Source: Halictus rubicundus
Lineage: Eukaryota > Arthropoda > Insecta > Hymenoptera > Halictidae
Reading direction: 5' to 3'
NCBI RefSeq assembly: GCF_050948215.1
Contig: NW_027488566.1
Span: 1,725,501-1,789,500, forward strand
DNA: 64,000 bases
Shown here: piece after piece, positions 60,237 through 64,000 of the stretch
How positions within the stretch are numbered: position 1 is the first letter of the stretch
How the letters are laid out: each line of letters opens with the position of its first letter
Position numbers and translations under genes: made by a program
Notes under the pieces: generated by a model
The model's input: the letters and a program-made list of their open reading frames with translations, nothing else
Databases searched by the model: none
What the model was told of the DNA's origin: nothing

Positions 60237-62914
60237 TTTTTTTTTTTATCGTGAGGAAATGTTTTACACATACCCCGACTCCCTGGGGGAAGCCGGGGTT
60301 ATGTGGGATTCTCCCCGGAGGACGAACCCCCGGGGACTACCCACTAAAACCTCACGCCCACCTAAGCTAAAGGGGAGGTGCCTGGATCACGCGTGTACTC
60401 AACAGGACACCTCCCAGCTATCATCATACCCCGGGGGAGGGGTTAACCTCCCCCACTGCCTACGCTACAAGACCCCGGGCGGAGGGACCCGCCCGGTGTC
60501 CCCATCCCTGGAGCCTTCGGATTGGGCTTCCCGAGCCCCAGCTCGGTCCACCCACAGCTCCCGGAGTCTCCGTGCCCCGCTCGGGGCCGGTGTCCCGAAG
60601 GAACCAGCCCCGGCCGAGGCACGAAGACGCCGCCACCGGAAGGAAGGGCCGTCGGAAGCGCGATCCGGCACGCCCCGACCCTTCCTCACCCAAATCCCCC
60701 CACGAATCCCCCTCCCCTAACGGGAGGGACGGACCGACACCCCCCCAAACCGGGAAATCAACCCGGGGGGTGTCGTCCTGTCACGGGGGGAGCTATGCTC
60801 CCCCCGGGGGCCGGGGTCAGCTCACACCCCGAACCCCCAAATTCACCGCCCCCAATGGTGGGGGCATAACAGGGCGCGGGGAAGCAGCCCGCGCCAACCC
60901 CACTCCGCCCCCCACACTCGAGGGCACCTGCTGACGCGGGGGAGACCCCCGCGCCATCCCCACCCTCGCCGAACCCCTCGTGGGGGGCACACGTCGGCGC
61001 GGGGGCCGCCCCGCGCCCACACACGCCTCGCGGAGCCCGGGTCTCTCTCCCGGGCCCGCTCGGCGGCCTCCTTCTGCTTCATCACTTCCTCGCAGAAGGA
61101 GGCCACCGCCTTCCACGACCCCACGCTGCCGACCATGTGGTCGACCACGGTCGACAGCGCGAGGTCCCGCACTCTTTCAAAGAGCTTGCGGCTGGGCGTG
61201 CTGGCCTCGAGCGAGCGGTGCCATACGGGGGCCCCATACAGGGCTATAGACCGCACCACCTCCACATAGAGGCGGCGTACTTTCACATCCGGCCCCCCGA
61301 CATTCGGCAGCAGCCGCGCCAATGCGGCTGCCGTCCTCTCTAGTCGGGGGGCGAGGAGCTCGAAGTGTCCATCAAAACGCCAGCGGCCGTCTATGACCAG
61401 GCCCAGTTACCTCATCCTGGGCCCGATCGCGACGGAGGTCTCAGCGACACGAATCCGGAGGTCCTGACCTCGGGGTAGCCGCCACAGCCGAGGCGATCCG
61501 TACATCCAGATCGCCTCGGTCTTTGCGGCGGCCACGGTCAACCCCATCCTCCGGATTCGCACGACCACGCAGTCCAGGGCGGCCTCGCCCAGGTGCCTGG
61601 TTCTCCTCCAGTCCTCCCCCTCGGCATAAACCAGGGTGTCATCTGCTATGCAGATGACACCCGTATCCGGGGGGAGGACAACCCGCAGCACCGCGTCATA
61701 TGCGTCCGAGGACCGACCCCTGTGGAACGCCGCGTTGCGTCTCCCTCGAGTGCACAATGCCATACTGGCCGGTAAATACCACCTCTCTGTCGCGGAGATA
61801 GTCGCCGACCACCTCCCGGAGATAAGGGGGCACCTGGAAATAGTCCAGCGCCCCCATTATCTCCGACCAGGGCAGGGCGTTGAAAGCGTTAGAGATGTCC
61901 AACGACACCGCAATCAACACCCTGCCCCGAGGGACAGCCTGTTCACGGAGGAGGCGCAGACGCTCCAGGGCGTCTATAGTGGAGCGCCCCCTCCGGAATC
62001 CATACTGGCTATCGCTCAGGTCGGGACCACCCCGCGACAGATGCTCGACGAGGCGGGCGGCAATTATCCTTTCGAATAGCTTGCCCGCCTCGTCGAGTAA
62101 ACAAACCGGCCGGTATGCAGAGGGAGACTCTGCGGGTTTCCCCTCCTTTTGGAGGAGAACCAGGCACGCTTTCTTCCACTCCTTGGGGAAGACTCCCCGG
62201 CGCAGGCTCGCGTCCATGACGCTCCTGAACGCCGGGGCGAGGACCTCCAGAGCTAAGGCCATTATACCACCGGGAACCCCATCGGGGCCAGGGGCCTTCT
62301 TGCCCCCGGCCCGGAGTTCCCGGACGGCCCGGTACAGCTCCCACTCGGTGACCACTCAATGGTCGGATCCGGGGCGCGTTCCCTCCTCCCCTCGTTCCCA
62401 TCACCAGGGGGGAAGAGGGTACTCACAACGCGCTCCAGAAATTCCGGGTCTAGCCTCTCCGTGACCGGGGACGCCCAGGGGCGGAGCTTCCCAAGCACCG
62501 CCTTATACGGGCGTCCCCACGGATCGTCACGGAGGGTGAGCAGGAGCTCATTCCAGGCCTTGGCCTTAGCAGCGGCAATCGCACGCTTGAGGGCCACAGC
62601 CGCCGATCTGTACTCCCTGTACAGCTCGGCGACCCTTGGCTCCGCGTCGCCGCCCAGGAAATGGCGGCGACGGGCGCGGGTGTACTGGCGGCGGGCTCGG
62701 CCGGCCGAATTGCGAAGTTCGGCCAGCTCCCCCGACCACCAGTAAACAGACTTTCTCGGGGGCTGAGCTCGGACCCGGGGCATCGCCACGTCGCAAATCA
62801 TCTGCAACGCGCCCCGGATCCAAGTCGCCCCCTCATTTACCCCGCGCTCCCTGGCCGAAGGCCAGGCGGAGCCGATTATCACGGCCTTCAGGAGGTCCCT
62901 GTCTAGTCGTTTCG
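60237..62914 (-). mobile_element. Family-T element, copy T4, 5'-truncated with internal deletions
   Basis: T-run 60237-60247, complete T 3' UTR, then ORF2 from the stop at 60817 back to the linker before RT at about 62914. The 5' break falls inside the LKRLDG-like segment (T1 position ~21340) and joins a minisatellite rather than telomeric repeats. Against T1 and T+ it lacks about 140 codons near 61165, about 70 bp near 61710 and 19 bp near 62353. Confidence 0.87.
60817..62912 (-). pseudogene. T4 ORF2 fragment (RT region), deleted and frameshifted
   Basis: Recognisable order on the minus strand: VYWWSGELAELRNSAGR, DPWGRPYKAVLGKLR, a 19-bp deletion shifting the frame, APGPDGVPGG, SVMDASLRRGVFP, VSLDISNAFNALPW, RGVPQGSVLG, a deletion removing PLLWN-like residues, DDTLVYAEGEDW, the VAAAKTEAIW segment, WHRSLEASTPSRKLFERV, a large deletion, then TVVDHMVGSVGSWKAV and the Arg/Pro tail. 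The YADD box is altered in the deletion region (a change next to ADD). No start and no endonuclease. Confidence 0.84.
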
Positions 62915-63110
62915 AGTGATGCCCAGTTGGACTCCGACCGATTGGACACGTCCCGATTGGACGGGTTCCTTTTGGACTCCGTGCCGATTCGACTCGTGCC
63001 GTTTGGACGCCGTGCCGATTGAACTCGTACCGTTTGGACGCCGTGGCGGTTGGATTCGTGACGTTTGGACGCCGGAAATTTTATAATCGTTGGACGCCGC
63101 GAATTTCATA
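62915..63110 (+). repeat. Degenerate ~30-bp minisatellite
   Basis: About six imperfect units built from TTGGACGCCG, GTGCCGATT and ACTCGTACCG-like words (for example GCCGTTTGGACGCCGTGCCG near 62998) directly adjoin the broken 5' end of T4. No coding. Confidence 0.75.
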
Positions 63111-64000
63111 ATCATTGCTTTTCGAAGTCTACATATGGTGATATTGTACTAGGAAATATATGGTTAAATATGATTTGGAATCTATTCAATTTGGATCTGA
63201 ATTTAAATTTTGATGTGGTTTTTTATGTGTTTCTTGTGTGTGAGGATATAACGTGTTTTTACAAAAGAGAATAACTTATAAGAAATCTTCCGTGCCGTTG
63301 TCAAAAAAAATATAAAAAATGGTGTTTGATTGTGAATATCATAATACAAATTTACATAAATATTAATTTTGTGCAAAGAAGAAACAATTGAATAAAATAT
63401 CGTTTGACAGATATAGGTTAGAGTGAGGAATAGCTGGACGCTAATTATTAAGACAGTGGAAGAAAATTTCACCAGATATTGGATGAAATAATGCACAAGA
63501 CACAGTAATTTTGCCTTGTAATACATGTGTGCACGCATTAGAACCATTATGGATTTCAGGAGAACGACATGACATGGTACCTATATAGCGCTATCTTTGC
63601 AAAGTGGTATTTATCTGTTTACAACTAGAAGAGGAGCATTCAACAGAGATTCATCAATAAAAGAGTAAGTAAAATCCACAATAAAAAGCAGATTATGTTT
63701 TGCATTATTTGATAAGTAGTTTTGTGCGCTTAAAGTATATGTACTATTGTTGAAAATCCTTGTGCGTATTCTGTACCCATAGTCTTTGATTGATCTAAGT
63801 AGCTACAGTTATCCCAGTAAAAGGAAACGAAGAGATGAATTGCTTGTTTCATGAAGCAAATAATTTGTTAACAAATAATTTATTTCATGAAGCAAAAGTA
63901 TTTTGTTGCATTCCAAGTATAGATGCTGTCACTGTGAAATTGTAATATTTTATCTGAGTGAAGGATGCCTGGTAGTAATTATTTAAATGCCACAAGAAGA
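63111..64000. other. AT-rich DNA, no gene recognised
   Basis: 890 bp with only short ORFs (the longest about 114 codons on the minus strand, hydrophobic and without family features). No terminal repeats, poly(A) or target duplication seen. It may be unique flanking DNA or an unrecognised element. Confidence 0.4.

Overview
The window looks like a retrotransposon graveyard from an arthropod, most likely an insect and possibly hymenopteran. The support is a 28S rRNA fragment cut at the R2 and R1 target sites, R1-clade and R2-clade non-LTR elements, three BEL/Pao LTR elements, and TTAGGG-type telomeric repeats (CCCTAA on this strand) sitting directly against poly(A) tails. I see no host protein-coding gene. 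Almost every ORF belongs to a mobile element, and most are broken. Species and order are inference; the element families are read from motifs.

Layout. 1-3457: tail of one R2 element followed directly by a second R2 copy. 3458-3530: 28S rRNA piece spanning exactly the interval between the R2 and R1 target sites. 3531-5448: R1 remnant. 5449-17511: a second type of R2 element (three N-terminal zinc fingers), interrupted by a 1.85-kb non-coding retroposon (6948-8794, 16-bp target duplication) and by a degenerate BEL/Pao element (8836-15270, 5-bp duplication). 17512-18366: 3' end of a third BEL/Pao element on the minus strand. 18367-29424: two GC-rich R1-clade elements (here called family T, TRAS/SART-like) placed head to head as a 5-kb inverted repeat.

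29429-43646: CCCTAA blocks alternate with minus-strand elements: T2 (with a solo LTR inside), an AT-rich R1-clade element (family B) with almost complete ORF1/ORF2, a block of ~204-bp tandem repeats, a 3'-UTR-only fragment, and T3. 43647-50510: second B element, broken by a Harbinger-like element (44681-46095) and by a 2.5-kb element with 0.8-kb terminal inverted repeats (46311-48796) sitting between AAA and TTT without target duplication, as described for Spy transposons. 50516-56924: a young BEL/Pao element with LTRs that read as identical and an uninterrupted 1774-codon gag-pol frame. 56930-60231: non-coding family-B-like DNA. 60237-62914: T4. 62915-64000: a short minisatellite and AT-rich DNA without recognisable genes.

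How it fits together: families T and B both end in poly(A) joined to GGGTTAGGG on the minus strand, so both behave like telomere-targeted non-LTR elements stacked in one orientation, as TRAS/SART elements do in silkworm telomeres. R1 and R2 tie the left end to rDNA. The R1 copy shares its 5' UTR with family T, suggesting a link between rDNA-targeted and telomere-targeted lineages. Later insertions (BEL/Pao, a solo LTR, DNA transposons) landed inside these elements, and their target duplications let the order of events be reconstructed.
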